In this document: positions 25,501-33,660 of the stretch, in pieces
How positions within the stretch are numbered: position 1 is the stretch's first letter
How the letters are laid out: every line of letters starts with the position of its first letter
Assembly (NCBI RefSeq): GCF_014839805.1
Contig: NC_051115.1
Coordinates: forward strand, 2,416,600 to 2,480,599
Reading direction: 5' to 3'
Origin: Manduca sexta
Lineage: Eukaryota; Arthropoda; Insecta; Lepidoptera; Sphingidae
Length of the DNA stretch: 64,000 nt
Program-made: the position numbers and the translations under genes
The notes under the pieces: model-generated
Told to the model about the DNA's origin: nothing
What the model saw: only the letters and a program-made list of their open reading frames with translations
Database searches by the model: none

Positions 25501-25889
25501 AAAAATGAGCTTGTAAATATTTCAAATATTTCAGTGTGCAGTAGGAGGGAGGGGGGGGGGGGGTATTTGTAATTGTGTCATGGTATCGTGGGACAAAATT
25601 ATTTGTGTATTCATAACTCGAAAACTGAAAAATCGCGGAACATACATGGATGTGATTCGGGTACCCCAAGAGATGCTCTATCTCTAGACCTCCGCTTGAC
25701 ACTACTTTCTGAGGCACCCTGTATATATAAGGTATTATCACATTAAAAATCCTCTAGGGAGGCGAAGAAGAAATGAACAAAATCTGCCATCACGGCACGG
25801 AAGCAACAGTTCTCATCCAGCCTTCAGACTTCGTGAAGAAGCTACGAGCCGCTCTCAAGTCGAACAAGTCTTTACTGGGACTCAGGTAA
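7569..25889 (+). CDS. PH domain and tandem syntenin-like PDZ scaffold protein
   Basis: Coding exons: 7569-7685, 8671-8906, 9383-9553, 11497-11811, 12778-13427, 13888-14023, 14420-14511, 15201-15351, 20526-20658, 21429-21501, 23591-23721, 25758-25889. All introns are GT-AG, phases match at every junction, and the sum is 2337 bases (778 residues plus TAA). Residues about 18-137 form a PH domain, closing with the hallmark tryptophan helix (W124 in MQDWVTTL); PH domains bind phosphoinositides. Residues 145-570 are disordered: a Pro-rich run after exon 3, acidic blocks, a six-Gln run and basic Ser/Arg stretches. PDZ1 covers about 575-685 (GDCLVAVRGV at 639-648); PDZ2 about 690-765 (carboxylate loop GIKL at 692-695). 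PDZ2 and the short C-tail resemble syntenin PDZ2. A membrane-associated adaptor is the likely role (inference). An acceptor AG at 7548-7549 implies an upstream non-coding exon, not located. The 5.2 kb intron 8 is the least certain junction, though its phase closes as Trp. Confidence 0.85.
8285..8560 (+). repeat. Dispersed repeat family E
   Basis: Matches the segments at 2700-2965, 13650-13830, 15010-15150 and 33410-33660, with the shared motifs CACCTGATGGTAAG, AGTCGACTG and GGATATACACAGGCTGAT. Lies in intron 1 of the PH-PDZ gene. Possibly a SINE or the 3' tail of a LINE; no coding potential. Confidence 0.6.
8950..9240 (+). repeat. SINE-C copy
   Basis: About 290 bases shared with 16215-16500 and 21012-21256 (same strand) and 52255-52455 and 56400-56695 (opposite strand). 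Ends in an A-rich tail after CATTCAAAGCAATAAAA. Located in intron 2 of the PH-PDZ gene. Confidence 0.7.
9560..11272. repeat. 1.7 kb simple-sequence satellite, CACTACACACTACAA units
   Basis: The array is built almost only from the 15-base unit TACAACACTACACAC mixed with shorter variants that drop three or more bases. Rare point variants (ACGCT, CTATAAC, CTACGC, CACCAC) recur together at intervals, e.g. CTATAAC near 10117, 10707, 10893 and 11213, hinting at segmental duplications of 150-350 bases within the array. It fills most of intron 3 of the PH-PDZ gene, starting six bases after its donor site (GT at 9554-9555). Open frames through it on both strands (HYNTT or CSVV repeats) are artefacts of the repeat. 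Confidence 0.95.
11945..12109. mobile_element. 165-base near-perfect palindromic MITE
   Basis: Left end CACTAAAGCATCGGAATG and right end CATTCCGATGCTTCAGTG are inverted repeats that continue inward for about 70 bases, including the self-complementary TTTGCCGGCAAA in each arm. The central loop is about 15-20 bases. It lies in intron 4 of the PH-PDZ gene. No clear target-site duplication was found. Confidence 0.8.
12515..12665. repeat. Dispersed repeat also at 32938-33062
   Basis: AACGATCCCAATCTCGATC at the left and GGGATCGTTTGTT at the right suggest terminal inverted repeats. The central part (ACCAATC...TAATGTCAAAAAACG) matches 32938-33062 in inverted orientation. Intron 4 of the PH-PDZ gene; non-coding. 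Confidence 0.5.
13625..13830. repeat. Composite of SINE-C tail and repeat family E
   Basis: The left part (GAATGACGAG...GTAAGCGATACG) is the inverted end of SINE-C; the right part (CCAGTCGACATAATTATG...GTACAGGGTGATCC) is family E. Similar joins start near 18050 and 52985. Lies in intron 5 of the PH-PDZ gene. Confidence 0.5.
15392..15570. mobile_element. MITE-E, complete copy
   Basis: Starts GGGCCCTTATTCTGTATGAT and ends ATAGAGAATAAGGCCCC, an imperfect terminal inverted repeat, 179 bases in total. The internal sequence matches 17068-17226 in the opposite orientation. It begins about 40 bases after the exon 8 donor of the PH-PDZ gene. Confidence 0.7.
15878..16183 (-). repeat. tRNA-derived SINE-A, full length
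   Basis: On the minus strand it begins GCGGCGATAGCCTAGTTGGG, has a B-box-like GGTTCAAACCCC about 50 bases in, and ends in a TATTATT-rich tail. This matches copies at 23222-23540, 41216-41545 and 57064-57390. The tRNA-like head suggests an internal RNA polymerase III promoter. Intron 8 of the PH-PDZ gene. Confidence 0.75.
16215..16500 (+). repeat. SINE-C copy
   Basis: Same sequence as 8950-9240 and 21012-21256, ending in an A-rich tail. It is followed at 16525-16690 by a decayed SINE-B fragment (CTGCCTCGGTAAC...GGGACGGAACACA). Confidence 0.65.
17068..17226 (-). mobile_element. MITE-E end, truncated or part of a larger element
   Basis: Begins GGGGCCTTATTCTCTATCCC and matches the inverted copy at 15392-15570 closely, but stops at GTTACGCGT. 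The missing other terminus (GCTATCATACAGAATAAGGG) occurs at 20457-20476, 3.2 kb further on, so the two could bound one longer element. Confidence 0.6.
17231..17280. other. Perfect 22-bp GC-rich stem-loop
   Basis: The 22 bases at 17231-17252 (CTCAACCGCCGCAGTGGCGC plus CC) are exactly complementary to 17259-17280, with a six-base loop AACGTG. It sits in AT-rich intron DNA immediately beside the MITE-E end. No terminator or RNA-gene role is evident. Confidence 0.85.
17300..19510. other. AT-rich intron 8 stretch, nothing recognised
   Basis: Apart from a SINE-C fragment near 18050-18180 there are no open frames, RNA genes or clear repeats here. It is plain AT-rich intron sequence. Confidence 0.5.
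19515..19692. mobile_element. MITE-E, diverged copy
   Basis: CCGCACGTTATTTTGACA near the left and GTAGAGAATCATGCCCC at the right match the MITE-E ends and inner sequence with many substitutions. Confidence 0.5.
19695..20110 (-). pseudogene. GC-rich block with protein-like minus-strand reading
   Basis: GC content and codon texture stand out sharply from the surrounding intron. On the minus strand, two related segments encode GELPPEHVQLRTT and QLPGELPPEPATC in different frames, which looks like a duplicated or frameshifted coding relic. Repeated CACGTGGTCGG and GGCAGCTCGCCGG modules produce this pattern. No family was recognised. It may be part of a transposable element or a captured gene fragment, or a GC-rich repeat without coding history. 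Confidence 0.3.
20691..20950. mobile_element. MITE-B copy in intron 9 of the PH-PDZ gene
   Basis: Left end CCCCCTTATTCATAGACG and right end ATGAATAAGGGGG are inverted repeats extending inward for about 70 bases with TGTGATAACAAGTCTGTTTC. Flanked on both sides by TTA, a 3-bp duplication typical of PIF/Harbinger-like elements. Other copies: 31690-31853 (truncated), 38095-38359, 44809-45072, 60345-60583. Confidence 0.85.
21012..21256 (+). repeat. SINE-C copy
   Basis: Matches 8950-9240 and 16215-16500, with CATCTCATGCCTCAG and GCGAACGGCAAGCTCGTC. Intron 9 of the PH-PDZ gene. Confidence 0.65.
21700..21836. mobile_element. MITE-F, decayed single copy
   Basis: AATATCAATGGTTGAAATTC at the left and CTTTCAACTGAATATATAT at the right form a loose inverted repeat around the core AAGCGACATTTAGTG / ATGTCGCTTGAGG, the pattern of the arrays at 37300-37930 and 40360-40575. 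Confidence 0.5.
21914..23219 (+). mobile_element. maT-type (Tc1/mariner, DD37D) transposon
   Basis: A 1306-base element bounded by imperfect terminal inverted repeats (CTTAGTCTGGCCATAAATAC at the left; the right end read inverted is CCTAGTCTTGCCATAAATAT) and by TA on both sides, the target duplication expected of Tc1/mariner. It carries one transposase frame in the same orientation as the host gene and lies in intron 10 of the PH-PDZ gene. The right end abuts a SINE-A. Confidence 0.9.
22056..23095 (+). pseudogene. maT transposase, one frameshift
   Basis: The frame from the ATG at 22056 encodes a DD37D transposase: N-terminal helix-turn-helix pair, a GRPR-type hook (SGRPRSVR), then the catalytic triad in FTDEKIF, QQDSAPGH and NPLDYDLW. 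Thirty-seven residues separate the second and third aspartates (counting the Asp of NPLD), the maT signature. Reading stops at 22974-22976, but the expected C-terminal part continues in another frame to a stop at 23093-23095 (ending GDHFE), which a single missing base near 22963-22966 explains. Otherwise no stops interrupt it, so inactivation looks recent. Start chosen at 22056 because the family begins there; an in-frame ATG at 22002 overlaps terminal non-coding sequence. Confidence 0.9.
23222..23540 (-). repeat. tRNA-derived SINE-A, full length
   Basis: Inverted full-length copy ending CTATCGCCGC at its tRNA-like head. Its TATTAT-rich tail directly abuts the right end of the maT element. 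It ends 50 bases before exon 11 of the PH-PDZ gene. Confidence 0.75.
23769..24153 (+). mobile_element. MITE-C with CRE-like core
   Basis: Bounded by ATAGGGGACC and GGTACCCTAT, with the shared interior TTGTACATTA...GGGGATATCGCT...CCCGATGACGTCACATG. The palindromic TGACGTCA is a textbook CREB/ATF site. Related copies: 25397-25560 (partial), 32508-32935, 48837-49466, 51319-51695 (inverted), 59781-60156. Begins 47 bases after the exon 11 donor. Confidence 0.75.
24697..24955 (+). repeat. tRNA-derived SINE-B
   Basis: Head CTACCTCGGTGGCGTAGTTG and B-box-like GGTTCGAATCCCGGG are tRNA-like; then CTGCTCAGTATCAGCCCGG and a TATG tail. Other copies: 54593-54835, 57973-58870 (interrupted), 38520-38755 (inverted), and fragments near 7710, 11380, 14720, 16525, 44030 and 63900. 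Confidence 0.75.
25397..25560 (+). mobile_element. MITE-C, partial
   Basis: Left part of MITE-C (ATTTTGTACATTATTTTG...GAAAACTGCAT) ending in a G-run. Followed near 25640-25735 by a short repeat also present at 33601-33655 that ends CACCCTGTAT. Confidence 0.55.
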
Positions 25890-28800
25890 AATTGACTCAT
25901 CTCATCTCCTCAGCCTACAACTGTCCACTGCTGAACATAGGCCTCTCCTAGAGCGCACCACGTTGCTCGCTCCTCCGCTCTCCTCATCCACCGGTGAACC
26001 TGCGAATGTCGTCGGACCAGCGGGTCGGACGTCGTCTTGACTAAAATTGACTATACTTGTGTAACGTGTAGGGGTAATATCGGATAATTGTGTAAAACCG
26101 TCAACATTACTGCTAAATTATATCTAATATTTATAGGTCTCAGCTAAAATTGGCTTTATACTTGTGAATTGTGATGGGGTAATATCGGAATATGGGGTAA
26201 AACCGTCATATTATTATTAAACAAGACACTTTCTAAAACAGACAACACGAGAGTGCCACTTTGCAATGTACCACAATTGTTTTGAGTTAAGGTTAAACAA
26301 GATGTAAAATGCATCATAAAGACCCACATGAGTCGCGTTCCGGGATCAGTCTGTGTATCCGATCTTGCCGGTGTGGTATCTCGTCAGTGGATTCACTATC
26401 TGGGCGTCAGCTACCATCAGGTGCGGTGAAGTCACTTTACTGGACACATTACAAAAGGTAATGTTTAATCGACGATCTTACTCCATTATCCGAACTTACC
26501 CCAACACTATATAGGGTGATACGAAATTTTATAAGTATCAAAACTTTACAAGAAATTGTACCAATGTATATTTTATTTAATATTAGATTTGATTGTGTTA
26601 TGTAAAAATAATTCAAGACGGTGAACGAACGAACGTGGTGAGTCCATTCGGCTCCTAATAAAAGCAGTTTCATAGTAAATGTATGGCAGGCGAATTCATG
26701 CGACTTGGCGCGGTTAGTCAACGCCGAGCAGAACACTAAAGCGTAAATACGTAATGGACGCCAACGGAATTCCATTTTTAAACTTTTTGTATGTAAATTA
26801 TGCGACGTAATTTCGGTCGTGACGCTTTTTCCGTCTACGCCGAAACAGTCGTAGGTGTTTAGTCAATTTGAAACAATTTTAGGCAATTTTCGGAGCTCAA
26901 ATTTATATATGTAATATGACAATATATTTTTCATAAAACATGTCTATTTATGACAGCTAATTGTAAGAACCATAAATATTTCGCACGTTTCGCGCGTAAA
27001 ATAATTTAAATTTGGAATAAAATTTTAAAAAAATCGATTAAAATTTAAAAAATCGAATGTGTACATTTTTGTAAAACCTTTTTCGTCGAAAACTTTTTGA
27101 AAACCATATATTTCGAAGGAGTTTATATGAAACAATTATTATATTAGCAAGAAATTATATTGTCTATAGATAATTAAAATAGTAATAGTTTATAGCACGT
27201 TATACAGCGTGATGTTTATATGCGGTAGCTTTTGTACCATTTGAACGACATTTAAAAAGTTTCAATCCACTTTTTTTTTTTTATTAGTGTTTCATAAAAA
27301 GACATAACTATATAGTTAGTTATAGACCGGACATAAGGACCAAATTATTGCTTCAAAAGTTATTACCAATTGGTTATAAGTCGCTGTCTTATTTGAAATG
27401 TCCGTATGGCAGGATGTCACAATGTCCTTTGATATTAATACAAAAATCGACGCAAACACAACAAAAATCCTCAAAATCAAATAGGATTTTGGCATTGACG
27501 TATATTCTATAGACACGAACGTCCATATAAAATATTTGTTCAAAATCTGAAGTAAAATGGCGACCAAAACGTCACTGTTATAACCTATTTATTCACTTGA
27601 ACAACAAATAATTTCACTTATTTGACTAATATTTTTTTATTCAAATCCAAGTTTAAACTTAGACTCGAGTTCTTATATCATGAGCGCCGCTCCGTACACA
27701 ACCACAAGCTGTCAATATTGACCATACTGAAGTCAATTTGAATGGATATCAGTTCAAATCAGTTGAACACAGTGAATGTTCGGAACGCCAAATCTAGTAC
27801 GTAGTACATATACATCGACGGATTTTGGTGATTTTTTTTAGTTCAGTACAGCTTTAATTCTTGTGAGACTGTCATTTAAACTGACAGCTGTCAAGTAACG
27901 CCCAGCGGCTATATGTGTCGGCGCGTAAAAACGCGCGATTCCCACCTTTATAGACGATATGCGCCATAAACAATGTAATAAATCATAAACCTTTATTCCG
28001 TAAACGGTGTTATATTCATAAAAAGATTGTGGATATGGATATCTACAATATATAAATTTGATATTACGACTTCAGTATGTAAATATAATTATTACTAGTT
28101 TTAGGTACCCGAGCAAGACACTAAATGTCGAATAATATAAAATCCAAACAATATTTTGTATGATCGTTACACTCAATACAATGTAAAAGAACTGAAGTAT
28201 CAGCAATACATCACATCGAAGGTACCTGAGACCGAAATGTTTATATTAGCCACTTGAAAATATAAACAAAAACTGCTCGCGTCGTCTGTTTATACTTCAC
28301 ATTCCAAGCCTCGGTTTTTTGTTTTCTTAGGACGCAAGTGTTGAATGTTGGTTGTTATAAAAAAACAAAACATTCTTCGACCCATTTTTTTGGATTTTCC
28401 CTTGTTTCACTACTCCGAAACTTATCAAATTATATTATAATTGAAAGGTCAATTTTCAAGGTTTCGAATGGTTACAAAATTTATTTAGCTAACCACTATT
28501 ACCCTTAGAATCTATATATATTGTGTTTCCTGGAAATAAGATTACATTCCAAGTTGAAGATATAAAAAAAAAAAACATTCTATTGTTCCATTGTAAATAA
28601 TAAATAAAATAAAAAATAATAAATAAAATACTTTATTTATCACGTAGGCGAACAAAGTTGCACTTATGATACGTCAAAACAAAGAATAAGAATAATTATT
28701 ATTTCTAAACAACTATTAAAATTACTTATATAACTATGGACATTTTAAATTAGGGATAAAGTTTATCCAAAAAACAAGGTACAAACCGAAGTAACCAGCT

Positions 28801-29902
28801 CGGGCTGGCAAGTAGGGGGAAGTAGAAGGGTAACGCGTCGCGATCCTCACCGGCGAGGACATGAGCCCTAACCTAGCTAACCTACCAGCCTTTAACTAGC
28901 TATTGTATGTATTGTTTGTGCTGTAGTGTTGATCCGCTAACTTTTCGACAATATTATCGACTATTTTCGATAATTGTCCGAACCATACAATTGTAATTGT
29001 GCTATCACAAAATAAGAAAACTATAGCCAATTTGTATCGTTGTTTTATTGCATGATAAGTTATAATAAAACATAATTTCCAATTTGTAACAAACATATTA
29101 TTACTCTTTACATCGCATACGTAAATATTATCTTTTCATAGAACTATACAATCGAGGCTCTATTTTCATTACACAATAAATAAAAGTATACAAAAAGTAT
29201 ATGATAAAAAAATGGTAAAATAAAATTGATATAAACACAATACCATAACGCATAAAGTTTGAAATACAAAATATTATAAGGGCAATTGCGAAAGAAATGA
29301 GAACATATAGGTATATTATTAGCTTGGCACTTCACGACATGAAATATAATAATAAGGTCAACAAAGACGACGACGGGAGCACATGAGAAAGTCTAAACCA
29401 TGGATGCACAGACCGCGGCCCGCCGGTCGAATACTGGTGGCCCGGCGACAGCAAAAATAATACTCTCGTACATTCGAAAAATATTGAATTCTATTCCAGC
29501 CAGCCAGCTTATTTGGTTCTACATATGTGATCTCTATATATGTGAACAAACTTTTTCAATACTAAATGATAATAAAACAAAAAATCGAAACCGCCTTGCA
29601 AATGAAAGTTTGGAAGCAGTTTTACGTGTTGCTACAAGTTAATTTGAGCCAAATATTAAAAAAAGATTGTAAGCACTATGCAGTGCCACGCTTCAAATTA
29701 ATAAAGTATTTTTCAATTTTAATAAATTATTATCAGTTCTTTATTGTCTTTAATTACCTATACTTCAGCCGGCCGACCCGCCATCAGTTCATGATTTGCC
29801 CGAGTGGCCCCTAGTCTTAATAAGTCTGTGCAACCATGGTCTAAACGGTGGAAATGCACCTGACAGGTCAGCCGCATGTTTTTTTATGAAGATGATCGTC
29901 AT

Positions 29903-31395
29903 TGTTGGGTCATCCGAATCCGTAAGTATTAAAATCGGTTTGTTTTTATTTCTTGTGTATACTTGTTCTATCACTTTTGTAACTAATGAAAATAATATCT
30001 ACGAGCGTTATACTACTGCGAAAAGTTATTATTAGTTTATAAGTACAATAGTAAGCCATACACGCTACGGTCTACCGGAGACTAGACTCATTAGAAGGTC
30101 ATACATCATTTTTTTTTTTCATAATGTGCATAAAAAAGCTATCTTTTTTCATAATGTGCATGAAAAAGCTGCCAAGAGAAAACTCATTTTCTTGCCGGAT
30201 TCCTGCCCCGGGATCTGGACGCCAAAGCTCTCCCCAAAGCATTTCATTGGAGGGAGGAGGCGTCCAGGAGCGGGCAGGAATCCGGCATCTCAGGCTGGAG
30301 GCCCCGTCCCCGTACGAGGCGGCTTGTTTTTGGGCCGGATTGCTGCCCCGGGATCTGGACGCCAAAGCTCTCTCCAATGCATTTCATTGGAGGGAGGAGG
30401 CGTCCAGGAGCGGGCAGCGTCCGGCCCTGAAGGAAGAAAAAGGAGTTGAGTCCACCACGCAAGCCTAGTGTGGATTGGTAGACTTCACACTTATCTTTTT
30501 TCATAATGTGCATGAAAAAGCTTCCAAGAGAAAACTCATTTTCTTGCCGGATTCCTGCCCCGGGATCTGGACGCCAAAGCTCTCTCCAATGCATTTCATT
30601 GGAGGGAGGAGGCGTCCAGGAGCGGGCAGGAATCCGGCGTCTCAGGCTGGAGGCCCCGCCCCGTCCCCGTACGAGGCGGCTTGTTTTTGGGCCGAATTGC
30701 TGCCCCGGGATCTGGACGCCAAAGCTCTCTCCAATGCATTTCATTGGAGGGAGGAGGCGTCCAGGAGCGGGCAGCGTCCGGCCCTGAAGGAAGTAAAAAG
30801 GAGTTGAGTCCGCCACGCTAGCCTAGTGTGAATTGGTAGACTTCACACTTATCTTTTTTCATAATGTGCATGAAAAAGCTTCCAAGAGAAAACTGATTTT
30901 CTTGCCGGATTTCTGCCCCGGGATCTGAACGCCAAAGCTCTCTCCAATGCATTTCATTGGAGGGAGGAGGCGTCCAGGAGCGGGCAGGAATCCGGCGTCT
31001 CAGGCTGGAGGCCCCGCCCCGTCCCCGTACGAGGCGGCTTTGTAGATTTTGGAGATGCATTGGAGAGAGCTTTGGCGTCCAGATCCCGGGGCAGGAATCC
31101 GGCAAGAAAATGAGTTTTCTCTTGGAAGCTTTTTCATGCACATTATGAAAAAAGATAGCTTTTTCATGCACATTATGAAAAAAAAAGAAATGATGTATGA
31201 CCTTCTAATGAGTCTAGTCTCCGGTAGACCGTAGCGTGTATGGCTTACTATTGTACTTATAAACTAATAATAACTTTTCGCAGTAGTATAACGCTCGTAG
31301 ATATTATTTTTATTAGTTACAAAAGTCATAGAACAAGTATACACAAGAAATAAAAACAAACCGATTTTAATACTTACGGCCTCGGATGACCCAAT
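29903..31395. mobile_element. Fold-back element with 340-base arms and internal tandem hairpins
   Basis: The left arm (29903 to about 30240) and right arm (about 31055 to 31395) are nearly identical inverted repeats, sharing TGGGTCATCCGA, CGTAAGTATTAAAATCGG and ATAATGTGCAT. Between them, direct repeats of about 360 bases begin near 30488 and 30848. Each unit contains GC-rich palindromes bounded by GCCGGATTCCTGCCC and GGGCAGGAATCCGGC: 30194-30286, 30546-30638 and 30904-30996, plus a variant type at 30334-30425 and 30691-30783. A fragment like inverted SINE-A (ATTGGTAGACTTCACAC) joins the units. Overlapping open frames here arise from the palindromes and are not genes. Confidence 0.85.
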
Positions 31396-31689
31396 AGAGA
31401 ACCTGAACGGGACCGGGAATCCTCCCGTACGCGGAGTTCCTCCGGTGTACCCGTATCCCAATATGGGGGTATCCCCGACGACTCCGACTTGTCATACTAT
31501 AACGAGAAATAAATAAACCAATTATATATATGAATGTAAATTTTCAAACATTCGAAACCTGTCTTTGGTGCACTTATTGTATTAATATAAACATCAGCAA
31601 ATGTTCTTAGTTGAAATGTTGTTGCTATGCTTTGTTCCACGCTAATTGTGTCTCTGCCCCGACCTGGCGCGTCTACCTTCGTAATTTGA

Positions 31690-31853
31690 AGGTAGGTTTG
31701 TTCAGCTTTATTATCTGACAGCCAAATAGATTCAAGTTGTATCTCAATATTAGCCAATCACAACGGCCCTATGTCTACGCACTGCGAAGGCTGCCATGCC
31801 GTCATCAGCAAAGATAGAGCTTAGATAAATAACGTCTATGAATAAGAGGGATT
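31690..31853. mobile_element. MITE-B, left-truncated
   Basis: Contains the inner MITE-B sequence (CAATCACAACGGCCCTATG) and the right end ACGTCTATGAATAAGAGGG but lacks the left terminal repeat. Confidence 0.65.
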
Positions 31854-32091
31854 ATATTTATTTTTGGATTCGAATTTGGTTACAATTAGAAATAAAAAAT
31901 TCCAGAAGTTTTGTTGTTATTTGTTATATATACATTTCTCGATGTAGATCTAGATGTTATATTTATGTTATGTGCCCTTTTCGAAATTGCATATTCAATT
32001 GTGGATTGTATCTTTATAAATATCGTTCAATATAAAAATTATGAGACTAATTTGCAGTTGAAATATTGTTATTTTAAAAACTGAATATTAT

Positions 32092-32347
32092 TCGCACTCT
32101 AAATAAAATAATGACCTATTTCAAAATTTTTAATTTGTGGCAGTCGTCGGATAATTAATTTTTGTTTGCCACCTTTTTTCTTGAAGATGCTATAAAATTG
32201 AGCTTATTAAAAATAGGTAAAAAATGAAACCTATAGCATGAAAAAAATAGGGAAAAAAACTAAAAGGTCGCAAACAGAAATTGGTTGTTTGACGATTCCC
32301 ACAAATTGGCAATTTTGAAATGGGTCATTATTTTATTAAGAGTGCGA
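32092..32347. mobile_element. MITE-A copy 2
   Basis: TCGCACTCTAAATAAAATAA at the left and TTATTTTATTAAGAGTGCGA at the right; interior matches the copy at 211-461 closely. Confidence 0.75.
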
Positions 32348-32507
32348 TATAGTCCTAAGCATAATATATTTTTATATCGTTTCGAGTTTGTAAATATATT
32401 ATTATTCGATACGTTTAAATATTCAAATTGGCCAATATCAAAGCTATATGTTGTCTGTATATTTTATAATATGACTTCTACTAGCCATTTTTAATGAACA
32501 ACCTCAA

Positions 32508-32935
32508 TAGGTATTTGGCTATGTTTGATTTTGTACACTTTTAATATGTAAAAGCAATTAGTACAAAAAGAAATCCTGTAAAAACAGCATTAAAATTCGA
32601 TAATAAATTAGGCAGTAATTCATATTTCAAATATTGCTACGTGCAGGATTAGGGATATCGCTCTATCTCTCTTTCGCACGCAGCGTAATGCCCGATGACG
32701 TCACATGCTTGTATTTCGTCTCTTTTCTGTTTTTGACACTCACCCCTACTATATTATTTCAATGGCTTATAACTATTGTACTACGCTATTGTATTGGGTA
32801 TTACCTGTAAAATAGTTGTATGTGAAAATAAAAAAAAAAAAAAAATTTCACCAGATTTCAATGATTTGTTCGATTTTAGAATATACGACGTACATATTTT
32901 ATGAAAGTTATAAATATAAATAAGTCAAATACCCT
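32508..32935 (+). mobile_element. MITE-C copy
   Basis: Starts AATAGGTATTTGGC and ends AGTCAAATACCCTT. Retains GGGATATCGCTCTATCTC and CCCGATGACGTCACATG. An A-run near 32830 lengthens it. Confidence 0.75.
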
Positions 32936-33409
32936 TCTTTACGATCTATCTCAAAAATGGACCAATCAGAACAAAGTATTTTTTGACATTACAAATGAGT
33001 TAATTTGATTGGTTCGTTCGGATCGGATTGAGGGTTGAGTTTGGGATCGCTTTTTGAAAATTGCTGTTAGGCATCTTTTGTATATGTTAATTTTAGCGAG
33101 GTTTAGATTGGTAAGAAAACTTGCAAAAGTTGACTTTAACAAGCAATGTTTATCATGTAAACAGTGGGAGCTGACTTCTGCGACTTGCGGCAAGTTGCAA
33201 GTAGTTCTTGTGCAATATATTGCTATGAGAACTTGCTAGTCTAAACTTTGTATTACACAGTTATATCAGTGACTCCTTACTTCATTAAGAGTTAATGTTG
33301 CTGTGACTTTTGTCAAAATGACGTTCGTGTTTAGCAACTCAAGTCCTAGTCTGACCAGGTTAATAGAAATCCTGCTTTGGGTCGCCACTTTTGTTTTTTT
33401 TACGCACTC

Positions 33410-33660
33410 AGCCACGTGACCACACGGCATTTGAAGTGAGAAGTTAATAGTAATAGATAGGAGTCTAATAGAATGTCGACTGACGAGAGATGATTACCCG
33501 ACAGTCGACACAATTATGCCTGTTGCAACTGGATATACACAGGCTGTTCCCGGATCGCACTTACGCGGGCTACTTGGGTTTTAACACCTTGTATACGGCA
33601 AGGGTGCTCTGTCTCTGGACCTTCGTTTGACACTATTTTCTGGAACACCCTGTATAGGCT
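33410..33660 (+). repeat. Dispersed repeat family E
   Basis: AATAGAATGTCGACTGACGA, GATGATTACCC and GGATATACACAGGCTG match the other family E segments. The right end carries the CACCCTGTAT repeat also seen near 25715. Confidence 0.6.

Noticed and set aside
29880..30040. A peptide ending NNIYERYTTAKSYY encoded in both fold-back arms, with a GTAAGT donor-like site
   Set aside because: The shared reading follows from the arms being identical; no start, acceptor or homologous protein supports an exon.
30099..31234. Many overlapping open frames up to 190 codons on both strands
   Set aside because: They arise from GC-rich palindromes and direct repeats of the fold-back element; the same peptides appear on both strands and no family is recognisable.
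32821..32850. A-run as a possible retroposed gene tail
   Set aside because: It lies inside a MITE-C bounded by its terminal repeats; no processed gene precedes it.
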